Shown one piece after another: positions 21,363 through 31,374 of a stretch of 64,000 nucleotides of DNA. Within the stretch, counting starts at the first letter, position 1. Every line of letters starts with the position of its first letter. The stretch is from Blattamonas nauphoetae. Its lineage: Eukaryota > Preaxostyla > Oxymonadida. The notes below the pieces were generated by a model, which was not told the DNA's origin, did not search any database, and saw only the letters and a list, made by a program, of their open reading frames with translations. The position numbers were made by a program, and so were the translations under genes. The stretch is from assembly GCA_033064195.1 (NCBI GenBank), contig JARBJD010000097.1:124001-188000 (forward strand). Reading direction: 5' to 3'.

Positions 21363-22031
21363 ATGTCCGTGAAGCAATATCACTGTTCATATTGTGATTA
21401 TTCGACGAATCACTCAGGGAATCTCGAAAAACACGAGCGAATCCAAACTGGTGAGAAACCATACAAATGCCGATTTTCTGGATGTCGAAAAGCATTTACA
21501 CAAATTGGCCATCTTCAATGTCACGAACGAACCCACACAGGTGAAAAGCCATTCCAATGCACATTTACTGGATGTGGAAAAGCATTTGCACAATCAAGAG
21601 ATCTAAAAGCACACGAGCGAATGCACACTGGTGAGAAACCGTACAAATGCACATTTCTTGGATGCGAATCCGCCTTTTCTGATCCAGCATCTCTTAAAAG
21701 ACATCAACCAATCCACACTGGTGAAAAACCATTCAAATGCACTTTTGCTGGATGTAACTATACATCCTCACGTTCATCTTCTCTCAAACTCCACGAAAGA
21801 ATCCACACTGGCGAGAAACCATTCAAATGTCGATTTTCTGGATGTCTACAAGCTTTTGAGAGTTCTTCTCATCTCAAAAGACACGAAAGAACTGTCCACA
21901 AGCTCGATCTTCCAGTTTTCCTTTATTCTTCCTTCATCTTCGTCAGGCGAGACGGAACAGAGTTGTCGTGCGCAGTGGAGCAGAAGATGAAGTGTTGTCG
22001 CAGTGTCGCTTCTGCGCGTCGTCGGTGTTGA
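21363..22031 (+). CDS. C2H2 zinc-finger protein, six fingers
   Basis: A likely nucleic-acid-binding protein, nuclear by analogy. I use the ATG at 21363 (MSVKQYHCSYC). Finger 1 is C-x2-C (CSYCDYSTNHSGNLEKHERIQ), with Gln where the last His is expected, so it may not bind zinc normally. Fingers 2-6 are C-x4-C with H-x3-H or H-x4-H spacing (for example CRFSGCRKAFTQIGHLQCH), joined by canonical TGEKP linkers, a TFIIIA-like arrangement. The sixth finger ends near 21900; the roughly 45 residues after it have no family character, and the last exon may really be spliced elsewhere. A TTCGTCAG acceptor-like site follows near 21946. Confidence 0.85.
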   Translation: MSVKQYHCSYCDYSTNHSGNLEKHERIQTGEKPYKCRFSGCRKAFTQIGHLQCHERTHTGEKPFQCTFTGCGKAFAQSRDLKAHERMHTGEKPYKCTFLGCESAFSDPASLKRHQPIHTGEKPFKCTFAGCNYTSSRSSSLKLHERIHTGEKPFKCRFSGCLQAFESSSHLKRHERTVHKLDLPVFLYSSFIFVRRDGTELSCAVEQKMKCCRSVASARRRC

Positions 22032-23348
22032 AGGAAGATAGTGTGTTCTCTTTTGAATGACGTGTGCAGGTATCGAATGCGTGAAGTGCGGAGAGATCTG
22101 CCACTTCTCGTGTGCCTCCCAACTTTCACTCTTTGTGATGTCAGCTGTGCGAGCTGTGGACTTCGAGTGTGCCTGTTCCGACTCTGGTGATCTCTTCTCT
22201 CTTCTCAGCCAGTTTCTGTGCGACCAGTGTTTCAACGAATTGGATCCATCTTCTCAGGCCAAGCTGCTCTTCCCTCGTTCCGCGTCAGTTGTGCTTCACC
22301 ACACTTCAGTCTCCTCTGATGGATCGTGTCTGCCTCTCTCTTTCTGATCTTCGTAGGTACTGTCCTTCATCCGCATGTCAGTCCTCCCTTCACTCTCGTC
22401 CTCGCTCGCACACATAATCCAACACTCACTGGCTCCCATCGATCGCTTGGACTGTTTCTGAGAGGTCGAGTGGGCACAAACGAACTTGTAGCAATCATGT
22501 CTCATCTTCTCTCCTCTTCTTTCTTCTCTCAATACATTCGTTCTCCGCCTTCTTCTCTTCTTTATTTCACTTTCTTCATCCATCTGTGATCCTTTCGACT
22601 TCTCGATCTCAGAAGTGGAGTGATCGTGCCCGAAGTGTCATCGTCTGCTGTCTTCACTCGCTCTGATGGAGTGCTTCTGGACACATCACGCTCTCCTCTT
22701 CCGAGCTGTCGGATTCGACGTTCTTCGGAGTTTGGGAACTGTCTGGCGGAAGATGGAAAGGACGACGACGGGACGCCTATCATCGAAGTCTAGTCTGTTT
22801 GTTTTGTTCGCTCATCTCTGTTTTGTTTCGTCTTTGATGTTTGGATTGGCAGTGCACTGTGTGGAATCGAGAACGAGGAGCTGGTGTTGTGGGAAGGACG
22901 AGAGAGAACAAAGGAAGCTGTCACTGATGAAGCTGGCGAAGAGGCCGAGCTGGAGAGGAGTGAGTGTGGATGTGAGGTGAGCACAATCGACGTAAAACAG
23001 GAAGGCGATGTTCTGGGGGGACTGCAAGAGAATGGGAGGCAGAGAGAAGAAGGAGAAGAAAGCGTAGCTATTGGAACTGTGAAAGACCACAACGATGAAG
23101 AGACAACACGAAAAACACTCCACCAACACCCCATCCACAACATGCGAGAAGATGATGAAAGGACGGAAGATGCTGTCAGATGCGAAGGCGACTCCAACAC
23201 AGTTCGTCTGTTCAGACCGGTTCGTCCTGTTCTGAGTTCGATATGGCTCGACTCAACACACTGCTCAGCGGAGGAGACAGAAGGCATGGACGCGGAAAGA
23301 GAACGGTGGAAGAAGAAAATGTTTGAAACATTCTTGGGATTTGATTAG
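22032..23348 (+). other. Cys-rich and acidic coding pieces, unresolved gene
   Basis: 22057-22347 holds a Cys/His cluster resembling a PHD-type finger (ECVKCGEICHFSC, later CACSDSGD and FLCDQC). A matching CRFC pair lies just upstream near 22000 but in another frame, so this is either an unrecognised splice or a broken gene. 22615-22790 and about 22854-23348 are open and polar (EDGKDDDGTPIIE; EELVLWEGRERTKE to MFETFLGFD), with plausible acceptor (TTGGCAG) and donor (GTGAGC) sites. They could be exons of one multi-exon gene downstream of, or continuous with, the zinc-finger gene. A possible poly(A) signal, AATAAA, follows near 23446. I could not build a consistent model. Confidence 0.3.
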
Positions 23349-23525
23349 GACACCTGATGAGTCAAGGTGTGAAGAGTGAAGAGTTCATCATGTCATTTCG
23401 TTCTCAGGATTTAGTCTTTCAGTTTAGATGCAGTCAGAATAGAAAATAAATGTGTGCAAATCAGAAGTAACTCTAGAAAAGGATGCTGTGTGATGATCCA
23501 ACCATTTTAGTTTTCATTGATTGAA

Positions 23526-25297
23526 ATGCTTCCTTCTCAGACGCAATCGACCATTTCAGACATCTTTCCAACAGGTGACACCTCTGACGGACTGGTTTGA
23601 TAAATCATTGTTGCATTCCAATCTTCCCATGGGACTTATTCTTGTGAATCATTCATGTTCATTTTCACATCCTTTCGATGATTTTCTGTCTCTTCTGTAT
23701 TATCATTATTCATATTTCATATATTTTCTTTCAGATGGAGGAATTCAGGAGATGTGAAAGTGAGTTCAAGAATGGCGATGAAACTGTCCAACACAAGATC
23801 GCTCATTCTGTCCTCACAACGATTTCATCAGGTGTGTTTGGATTTTCCATTTATTTGATGACTTTTCTCTGAATCTTTTTCAAACTTTTATGCTAGTTCA
23901 TCATTCTTCTTGTGATATCTCAGAACCAACAAAAATGAAAGAACGAAGTTCGATTGGGATTCGGAGTGGATTGCTGGAGAGATTTTCGGAACGACTGTCT
24001 TCGGACTGCGCAAGCACGCTTTCTGTGTGTCTCTCTAATTCTCTCCATCTGACGATATTTCCGATTCTCTTTGTGATTCTCTTTTTCATTCTCTTTCTGA
24101 CTGATTCTGTGATGGATTTTGTGTATTCAGGGAGTTCTGTCGAGTGTGATTGGAGTGATGGTGACATCGGTGTCGGAAGGACGACCTCGACTTCGGAGTG
24201 ACTTGATTCCTTCTCTGCTTGCGCTCTCCTCCGTTTGTTCCTCTCCTTCTTCATTTCTTCTCTCCCTCCTTTTTCATCTCCTTCTTTCTCCTGTTCTCAT
24301 CGTTTTTGATGTGCTCATTGTTTGGTTCATCAGTATGCTGACAGTTCGTTGTCGACACCAGCCACTCACTCACTTGGGTCTGATCTCTTCTCTCTTCTTC
24401 ATCATTCTTTCATCTCTTTTTCTCTCCACCTGTTCCAATATCTTTGCTTTGATTTGATCTGTGTTTGGAGTCTTCTGTGTGGAGGAAGTCTTTCGTGTCT
24501 GGAAGTGGAGGGAGTGTTGAGTTCGGGAATTGTTGAGAGACTTTGCACTCGAATTGAAAGTGGAAGTGGAAGTGAAGATGAAAGTGAAAGTGGGTCAGTT
24601 GATGTTGTGGCGACGCTTGTTGTTTTGGATGGATTGTGCTCTGGATTGAAGAAAGTGATGGAAAGTGAGAAATCGAAATCAACTGACCAAGCGTGTTCGA
24701 ACGAATCGGATCTGTTCTCACTGACTCGTTGCTGTGGATTTGCTCTTGCTCGAATCGAGAAAGCAGTTGTGACTCTTGGTGAAACATTGACCGTGGAAGA
24801 ACGAAAGACTGGGATCGAAACAATCCATCATCTTCAGGAGAAGGTGGGAGGAGTCATTCTCAGACATTTCTTCTCGTCGTCCATCCAATTGCCGTCGACG
24901 AAAGAGGTTGGAGAGATTGGGATTGACTTGGCAGCTGTTCGAAGGGAGATGGACGACAAAATGAAACATATTCAAGCAGAAAGAGAGAAGGAGAGGAAAG
25001 AACTAGAGATGGAGAAAGAAACGGCAAGGAAAGCAGAAGAGGAGAGACAGAGAGAGTTCTCGAGGAAGATGAGAGAGATGGAAGAGATGAAGAGGATGAA
25101 CGAAAAATGGATTGAAGAAGGACGACAGAGGGAGGAAGAGAAGAAGAGGGAGGAAGAAAGGAAGAGAAAGGAAGAGAAAAGAAGAAGAAGAGCGACGAAG
25201 GAATGCGAAAGGAGCAGCAGCAATCGAAGTGTTCCAACAAGACAAGTTCACCGTTTCTGGAAATGTGTTCACCAAAAGCGTCACTGATTGGTCGTCA
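23526..25297 (+). pseudogene. Coiled-coil/SPRY-like family gene, first half, broken
   Basis: Exons 1-6 follow the same pattern as the intact paralog at 60608-62763: 23526-23594, 23735-23831, 23924-24024, 24131-24232, 24334-24431, and 24471 onward. The protein begins MLPSQTQSTISDIFPTGDTS, then has a helical N-domain (LLERFSERLSSDCASTL, DLIPSLLALSS, LSSGIVERLCTRIE), an Asp/Glu/Ser-rich linker and a Lys/Glu/Arg-rich coiled coil. Compared with the paralog, the frame is lost near 25170-25200 at the end of the coiled coil. The start of the SPRY-like domain (GNVFTKSVTDWSS) is then cut at 25297 by a tandem duplication, so no complete SPRY-like domain follows in this copy. Confidence 0.75.
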
Positions 25298-25993
25298 CTC
25301 TTTTTCATTCTCTTTCTGACTGATTCTGTGATGGATTTTGTGTATTCAGGGAGTTCTGTCGAGTGTGATTGGAGTGATGGTGACATCGGTTTCGGACGGA
25401 TGCCCTCGACTTCGGAGTGACTTGATTCCTTCTCTGCTTGCGCTCTCCTCCGTTTGTTCCTCTCTTTCTTCATTTCCTCTCTTTCTCCTTTTTCATCTCC
25501 TTCTTTCTTGTGTTCTCGTTGTTGTCTGGTTGATCAGCATGCAGACAGTTCGTTGTCGACTCCAACCATTCACTCACTTGGGTCTGATCTCTTCTCTCTT
25601 CTTCATCATTCTTCCCTCTCTTCTCTTCTTCTCTCTTTCTCTCTCCAACTGTTTTGCTTTCGTTCGTTGTTTTATTTTGATCTGTGTTTGGAGTCTTCTG
25701 TGTGGAGGAAGTCTTTCGTGTGTGGAAGTGGAGGGAGTGTTGAGTTCGGGAATTGTTGAGAGACTTTGCACTCGAATTGAAAGTGAAAGTGAAGATGAAA
25801 GTGAAAGTGGGTCAGTTGACGTTCTGGCGACACTTGCTGTTTTGGATGGATTGTGCTCTGGATTGAAGAAAGTGATTGAAAGTGCTAGCTCGAAGTCAAC
25901 AGACCAAGCGAGTTCGAACGAAGCGGATCTGTTCTCGCTGAGTCGTCGCTGTGGATTCGCACTTGCTCGGATTGAGAAGGCAGTTCTGACACT
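24079..25993 (+). repeat. Tandem duplication, period 1219 bp
   Basis: Sequence from 25298 onward (CTCTTTTTCATTCTC and downstream) repeats 24079 onward, covering intron 3 through exon 6 of the coiled-coil/SPRY-like gene. The second copy runs to 25993, where the composite insertion begins, and resumes beyond it. The copies differ by scattered substitutions and small indels, so the duplication is not recent. Confidence 0.8.
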
Positions 25994-26632
25994 TATGAAC
26001 CAAACCAGGGTCCTTCAACACTGAGATGCCTGACGAAATGTTCTATGGGGCTGGCCTTCCCAAAGAATAAAACAAACAGAATAATGATAAGTTTTATCTG
26101 TTTAAGAAACACTCCCAACAAGGGACTGAAGAGACACGATGTTGGTTTGCCCAAGTGGGGGCAGTTGAAGGACAAAAAGAGAGAGATCCTTGTCTCTGTC
26201 CAGAAAAAGCCTCAACGAGGGAGAAAAAAACTGGACAAAACAGAGAGGTTCAAAGGAACAGATGAAATGGAAACGCCAAAGGGCTTCATGGGTGTCTCTT
26301 CGCGACACAAAAAATCAAGCTCCACAAATGTCGCCCATCAGCAGTGGTGTGGAAGATCTTGCTTCCTCTGCAGCTCCATCCTTGAGGAGTGGAAGATCTT
26401 GCCTCCTCTGCAGCTCCATCCTTGAGGAGTGGAAGATCTTGCTTCCTCTGCAGCTCCATCCTTGAGGAGTGGAAGATCTTGCTTCCTCTGCAGCTCCATC
26501 CTTGAGGAGTGGAAGATCTTGCTTCCTCAAAAGCTGTTTGAGATTGTTAGGCGACAATGGGATTGACCTCACCAAACCATTTACCAGTGCTGTGCCAGCG
26601 ATCCAGGTTGAAGGACCCTGGTTTGGTTCATA
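25994..26632. mobile_element. 639-bp TIR unit inside the composite insertion
   Basis: The ends TATGAACCAAACCAGGG and CCCTGGTTTGGTTCATA are inverted repeats of about 26 bp. There is no coding frame of its own. It resembles a non-autonomous deletion derivative of the same family as the larger unit. A 40-bp minisatellite lies inside it. Confidence 0.6.
26350..26528 (+). repeat. 40-bp tandem repeat, about 4.4 copies
   Basis: The unit begins TGGAAGATCTTGCTTCCTCT and ends CCTTGAGGAG. One copy has a single T-to-C change. It lies within the 639-bp TIR unit. Confidence 0.9.
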
Positions 26633-26684
26633 AGGATTTCCTTGCACTCAATCCTTCACCAAACCAGGGTCCTTCAACACTGAG
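26633..26684 (+). repeat. Terminal repeat of the larger unit, left
   Basis: The sequence from AAGGATTTCCTTGCACTCAA to the CACTGAG core is inverted at 34755-34807. It abuts the 639-bp unit directly. Confidence 0.7.
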
Positions 26685-27487
26685 TGTTGAAAAGGATCTA
26701 AATGGAAAACAAGAGAGTCAAAAGGTGAAGAAAAGAAGAATCAAATCTCTTGTATCTCTCTTTCAGAGCTGCTGCTCACAGTTCAACGACAAAGGCCGTG
26801 ATCCCGAAGGGCTGGTACTAACTGGTGAGGGGTTGGTTGGTGGAGAGCAGTGCTTCCCACCCATCTCTGACTCATTCGAGCCCTCCTCCTCGACTGATCT
26901 TTGTCTCTGTCTCTCCAGTTGTCACTCACTTCACTATGTCTCCTCAACTCATGAAGGGCGTGCAGGATTCACGGCCAGATCCTGCTGTGCGATGGTCCTG
27001 ATTCCACATTCCAACTTTCATCATCGAACTCCTGTTTCGAACTCCTCCCATCACGTCGAAGGCAGGGCCACTCTCTTCCCGTTTCTTCTCCAATGATCAT
27101 ATTCTCTTCGGTAATAGCATTCTTTCCACTGCAAATCGACTGTTCTTCATCCAGTCGAACTTGTTAATGCTAAAAGTTGAGCGGCGATCGTGCATGGGAT
27201 GTTCTGTCTCCTCTCTTCGACTTCACTTCTCGATGCCCTTCGGTGTACCAGAGTCTCTCTGACTCGGAATTGAGTGAAGTTGTCGTGTGAGGGACGAGAA
27301 GGAAGTGTACTCGATCTGGAATAATTTGAGAGAAGATCTCCCCATTCACACTCCGTTCCACCTTGCTTCCTTCGAAACGAGACGCTTCAATTCGTTCGAC
27401 TCCATGGGTTCTCACTCCAGCTGTTGAACTCAGAGAATCAGAGGAGTACTTGGATTGAATCGCATCCATTTGTTGAACTCGGTTCTG
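26685..27487 (-). other. Decayed interior of the composite insertion, left of element 2
   Basis: The minus-strand frame 27170-27487 looks like coding sequence but has no recognised domain. It is directly interrupted by the nested DIRS element. The remaining bases show no gene. Confidence 0.35.
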
Positions 27488-27502
27488 TATTACCACACAG
27501 TG

Positions 27503-27541
27503 CTCTCGCTCAGCATGAGTGTTGACGTGTTAAGGGTCGGT
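27503..27541 (+). repeat. Element 2 inverted terminal repeat, left
   Basis: These 39 bp, starting CTCTCGCTCAGCATGAGTG, are the exact reverse complement of 32104-32142. The unique left tip is 27488-27502. Confidence 0.93.
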
Positions 27542-27952
27542 GGATTGACACCGAGAAAGAAGCAATCGAATGAATCAAATTATGTTATGAGAGTCTCCCT
27601 CGTTCAGGAGATGGTCTCATCAGATCAGTGCGTTGACTCCTAGGCTTAGCACTGATGTTCTCTGCTCCAAGGATGTTCTCTCTTGAAGGAGACAACACTG
27701 AGTGCTCTCGCGGAGGAAATTCAAGGCAGCTCCAGTGGATCCGAGGATACCAGACTGGAGGAGGCATTGCCTGGCTAGAGCGAGAATTAAAGAGAAATCG
27801 AACGGTTCAAGGAATCAGAAGAAATGAAGACTGAAACTGGTTGGTTGTTTAAAGAAAAGAGAAAGATGGGATGTGAGAAGACAAGAAGACAGTCGACGAT
27901 GAGCTGGTTTTTGGGTGGAGTCGACCCGACGCCAGAGAAGCTGATGGCTACT

Positions 27953-28037
27953 CTGAGCGAGAGCACTGTGTGGTAATACAGGCTCCAGCTGAAGCGATGA
28001 GCCTGTTATCCACACAGGGCTCTCGCCTCAGCATGAG
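27953..28037. repeat. Element 2 internal complementary region
   Basis: 27953-27978 is the reverse complement of the left tip, and 27979-28037 the reverse complement of the right tip. The point GTAATA/CAGGCTCC therefore corresponds to the joined ends of a circular form. Confidence 0.92.
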
Positions 28038-28111
28038 GATCACAAGTCGGGAATTGCTTGTCTTGCTTGCCAGGGCCTACCGTGTCGTCCGGGTTCGGCA
28101 GCTTCAGTTGG

Positions 28112-29953
28112 TCAGCTATCCGAGTCTGTATGTTCGCTCTGTCCGCGACTCGGATGTTGTACCACGTCTGTGCGGCGGTTGAGTTGATATTCCACCCAAC
28201 CAAAGCGTTGATGTCGGCCCAGTCCATCTCCCTGAACGGATCTGAGATATGAAATCATTGCGTGTTTGATAGTATAGCCTCCATAGATCGCTGGGAGTCC
28301 CAACTCTTGCAGGATTGATTTTGTCTCTTCTCGAATTCGCTGAATGGAAAGCCCTTGAAGAGTCGCTGCCTCAACCCAGACTGGCATTGTTGGCGGGAGT
28401 GAGTCATGCTGGCAGTTCGCTTTTGAATTGAAAATGGAGAGGACCCGTTGTTGATGCTCTTGGAGTGCATGGAACGGCGAGATCGATGTCTGACGAATGG
28501 ATGTCACGGTTCGGTGGACTTTCATCTGGATATTTTGTTTCACTGAGACGAGGAGTTCAGCTCTTGGTGGCTCCACATCCAGCTTCCACGTCACTGCTCC
28601 CCACGTGAGTCTCTGCAGCTCAGCCTGTCGTAAGCAAGTGAATGCCATGACCAAGGCAAGAGTTCTCCTCTGCTGTTGAACAAAATCCACCTCAGATTGC
28701 CATCTGCTCTCACCAGCCCATTTGAACAGTAATTCGACGTCCCACATGATGTCATATTTCCTTTTTGGTGGAGCTGTGGTCCTCTTGTTGATTTCCTTCT
28801 GACATTTCTTCCATGTGGGAGAGTCTTCGCGAATAGTCTTTGGGTTGAGGAGACACAAAGTGGAGCGAACAGTTGTAGCGATGTCCATTGTGGACTTCTT
28901 CTCTCCGAACTGATCGAACAACCAGTTCGTGAAGTTTAACATGTGAGCTTCGACTCCTTCGCCGTGAACGAACTCCTCGTCAGAGATTCCCCGTTCGTCC
29001 GCAAACTCGTCTAACAACGTGAACGCTCTCCTCCACTTCCTTCGAGCGTCGCGGGATTGTGGAAGGAATCTGTCTGCTGCCTTCTCGTCTATCTTGGCTA
29101 CAACTCTGAGTTGACAAAAGAAGTGTTCTCCGGCTTCGTTCTGATCTGATGGAAACCGACTCCCACCAGTCCTGGTGGGAGTCTTTGTCTTCCTTCCTCT
29201 GAGTCTTCTGGAGTCGAGTTCTGACCTGTCATCCTCATTATCGTCTCGTACGATCCGAGCGTTCGGCGAGTCGGGCACAGCTGGTGGAACAGGTGTGTCC
29301 AGGACTGGCCTTCCCAACTGGGAACAACGAGCACCGCTTGGCATGATGAGTGTTGCAGCTTCCGGAGGACCTTGCCGATGAGTCGGATGGGAGGGTGGAT
29401 CCACAGTTTCTTTCCCTCCCAGTCCTGAACCAGTGCGTCTGTCGCTGTCGCTTCTGGCTCGCTGTTGAGCGACCAGTACACTTCGAGAAGGCGGGTCTCT
29501 CGGGACGCAAATGCGTCCACTTCTGGTCTCCATTCCAGCTCGGAGACTAGCTGATGGAAGATCGCTGGGAGGATCTGGTACTCTCCCAACGGGTGGAGGC
29601 GACTGAGAGAGTCTGCCACGACGTTGTTCACTCCTTTTACGTGTTCCACCTCCACTATCGATATTCCTGTCTTCGCGCAACGCGACCAAACTGCTGTTGT
29701 CGGCGAGAGGAGGTTCCTTCCTGCCTTCCACTTCTGCAAGTTGAACTTTGTTGTTGTATTGTCTGTTCGCACTTTCAGATTGGATATGTTCTCTCTCTTC
29801 AGAATGTGTCTTGACATCTTGACCGCTCGCTCCACCGCCATTGTCTCCTTTACGTTGATTGAGTGTGGGAGTGTCTTGGTTGACCATTGACCGAACATCG
29901 GAACCGAGTGATTCTTCCACTCGAGCACTGCCCCCACCCCTTCTCTGAGGCAT
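28112..29953 (-). CDS. Element 2 tyrosine recombinase frame
   Basis: The second half of this frame is a tyrosine recombinase: WKKCQKEINKRTTAPPKRKY, an AFTCLRQAEL catalytic-arginine region and a TIKHAMISYLR box. The first half overlaps the end of the reverse transcriptase polyprotein in another frame and is Arg/Ser-rich. The overlap is usual for DIRS elements. The final catalytic part lies near the internal complementary region. Confidence 0.8.
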   Translation of the reverse strand: MPQRRGGGSARVEESLGSDVRSMVNQDTPTLNQRKGDNGGGASGQDVKTHSEEREHIQSESANRQYNNKVQLAEVEGRKEPPLADNSSLVALREDRNIDSGGGTRKRSEQRRGRLSQSPPPVGRVPDPPSDLPSASLRAGMETRSGRICVPRDPPSRSVLVAQQRARSDSDRRTGSGLGGKETVDPPSHPTHRQGPPEAATLIMPSGARCSQLGRPVLDTPVPPAVPDSPNARIVRDDNEDDRSELDSRRLRGRKTKTPTRTGGSRFPSDQNEAGEHFFCQLRVVAKIDEKAADRFLPQSRDARRKWRRAFTLLDEFADERGISDEEFVHGEGVEAHMLNFTNWLFDQFGEKKSTMDIATTVRSTLCLLNPKTIREDSPTWKKCQKEINKRTTAPPKRKYDIMWDVELLFKWAGESRWQSEVDFVQQQRRTLALVMAFTCLRQAELQRLTWGAVTWKLDVEPPRAELLVSVKQNIQMKVHRTVTSIRQTSISPFHALQEHQQRVLSIFNSKANCQHDSLPPTMPVWVEAATLQGLSIQRIREETKSILQELGLPAIYGGYTIKHAMISYLRSVQGDGLGRHQRFGWVEYQLNRRTDVVQHPSRGQSEHTDSDS

Positions 29954-31374
29954 CTGTTGTCAGGCAGGCTTGATGTGATGGTGGTACTATTAGCTGTGGT
30001 CTGTTCCGCTTGAGTGCTGTGGTCCAGAATGAAAGATCTCCCAAGACTGACGGGTTCAGACGACAGGATCCGTTCCATCCCGTCAGTCTTAGTCCTCTCT
30101 GAAGTGTTCGATGTAATGCCCCCAGATACAGAGAGGACTGATTGTGTTGTGGGTGAAGTGAATTCAGTTTCCCGATTAGTTTGGCGAGCGATCGGTTTGT
30201 CACCTTCTTCCGTCCGAGTGCGAGGGACACAGTCTTTGAAGTAGCTTTGATATACGCTGATTGTTTTGCTGGTGGTGTTCTGAAGGTGCTCTCCTTCAAG
30301 TCGAGACTCCATCCCAGGTAGTCTAGCTGTTGGGTTGGTTTCAGAATCAACTTGTCCTCTGCCACCAACCAACCCAAGTCTTTCAAGAACTGCAACACTT
30401 CCAACGTGACAGCACTGAGGTGTGTGGGGTTCTGGTGGAGAAGGATGATGTCGTCCATGTATGCCAAAACTCGCAGGTTCCACTGTTGACGGATGTGGAC
30501 TATTGCTGGACGGAGGATTTTGGTGAACACGCGCGGGGCATGCTTGACTCCAAAAGGCATCGTCTGATAGAGATAATCTCTGTTCTGAAATCTGAAACCC
30601 AGGAAGCGTTGAAATTCCGGCTGAACATCCACGTGATGAAAGGCTTGTTTGATGTCGATCACAGTGGCAAAGTCGTTTGCTTGTATCATCTGTCTCAGCG
30701 TTGAGAAGTCCTCGAAGCGAAAACTCCGATCTTTGATTTCCTCGTTTAGTTGCGAACAATCGAGAATTTTGCGGTACGTTCCGTCCTTCTTCGGTATCAT
30801 AAACGTCTTGTTCCACCACAGAACTTCTCCGGTGGTGGCTTCCCTGACAACGGCTGTCTGCATCTCCTTCTTCAATTCTTGGCTGAACAGATGTTCTAGA
30901 CGGGATGACGCTGAGAATGGATGAGGTGAAGCTGTCCCGATGAGCCTCGTCTCGCTGTTCGGCGTCTTCCACTCCCCAAACATTCCTTTTGTAACTCTCT
31001 TGTCGCCACCGATTGCTCGCCATCGTTCCAACTGTGTCTTCAGTCTGTGTTTCATCATTGGAAGGCGTTGGGTTGGAACGACTACTGTGGTTTGCGACTC
31101 CCAGGTGGCTTGTTGAGGGGACGATATGATCTGTAGCTTCGGTTGGGCCGGGGATGGAAGTTGGCTTGGTTGTCTTCCATCCCCTCCCCTCGAAAAAAGT
31201 CAGTGTCGTGGCGCACACTCGTGAGTACTTGCGGCTCTCCAACTTCGGTTTGGATCTCAAGTGCTTGGGCAACATCCGTCCAGTTCTTATTCCGCAGATA
31301 TCGCTGAGCCTGAACTTTTGTAGCAGCATCTGCGACACAGCACGTGACTTGCGTCCATTGTCGTAGTAGTTCAT
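29098..31374 (-). CDS. Element 2 frame carrying RNase H
   Basis: A frame of about 758 codons whose last 270 residues carry the RNase H-like and downstream region: LKVRTDNTTTKFNLQKW, VEHVKGVNNVVADSLSRL and the EVDAFASRE block, which matches the DAFAS block of elements 1 and 3. The earlier part overlaps the reverse transcriptase core and reads as a low-complexity peptide. Confidence 0.7.
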   Translation of the reverse strand: MNYYDNGRKSRAVSQMLLQKFRLSDICGIRTGRMLPKHLRSKPKLESRKYSRVCATTLTFFEGRGWKTTKPTSIPGPTEATDHIVPSTSHLGVANHSSRSNPTPSNDETQTEDTVGTMASNRWRQESYKRNVWGVEDAEQRDEAHRDSFTSSILSVIPSRTSVQPRIEEGDADSRCQGSHHRRSSVVEQDVYDTEEGRNVPQNSRLFATKRGNQRSEFSLRGLLNAETDDTSKRLCHCDRHQTSLSSRGCSAGISTLPGFQISEQRLSLSDDAFWSQACPARVHQNPPSSNSPHPSTVEPASFGIHGRHHPSPPEPHTPQCCHVGSVAVLERLGLVGGRGQVDSETNPTARLPGMESRLEGEHLQNTTSKTISVYQSYFKDCVPRTRTEEGDKPIARQTNRETEFTSPTTQSVLSVSGGITSNTSERTKTDGMERILSSEPVSLGRSFILDHSTQAEQTTANSTTITSSLPDNRCLREGVGAVLEWKNHSVPMFGQWSTKTLPHSINVKETMAVERAVKMSRHILKRENISNLKVRTDNTTTKFNLQKWKAGRNLLSPTTAVWSRCAKTGISIVEVEHVKGVNNVVADSLSRLHPLGEYQILPAIFHQLVSELEWRPEVDAFASRETRLLEVYWSLNSEPEATATDALVQDWEGKKLWIHPPIRLIGKVLRKLQHSSCQAVLVVPSWEGQSWTHLFHQLCPTRRTLGSYETIMRMTGQNSTPEDSEEGRQRLPPGLVGVGFHQIRTKPENTSFVNSEL
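29850..31058 (-). CDS. Element 2 reverse transcriptase core
   Basis: About 400 residues: IPKKDGTYRKILDCSQLNEE, DIKQAFHHVDV, PFGVKHAPRVF and the active site YMDD, then the connection region YLGWSLDLKEST and the start of RNase H (TTDASEKGWG). This is a DIRS-type reverse transcriptase. Confidence 0.9.
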   Translation of the reverse strand: MMKHRLKTQLERWRAIGGDKRVTKGMFGEWKTPNSETRLIGTASPHPFSASSRLEHLFSQELKKEMQTAVVREATTGEVLWWNKTFMIPKKDGTYRKILDCSQLNEEIKDRSFRFEDFSTLRQMIQANDFATVIDIKQAFHHVDVQPEFQRFLGFRFQNRDYLYQTMPFGVKHAPRVFTKILRPAIVHIRQQWNLRVLAYMDDIILLHQNPTHLSAVTLEVLQFLKDLGWLVAEDKLILKPTQQLDYLGWSLDLKESTFRTPPAKQSAYIKATSKTVSLALGRKKVTNRSLAKLIGKLNSLHPQHNQSSLYLGALHRTLQRGLRLTGWNGSCRLNPSVLGDLSFWTTALKRNRPQLIVPPSHQACLTTDASEKGWGQCSSGRITRFRCSVNGQPRHSHTQST

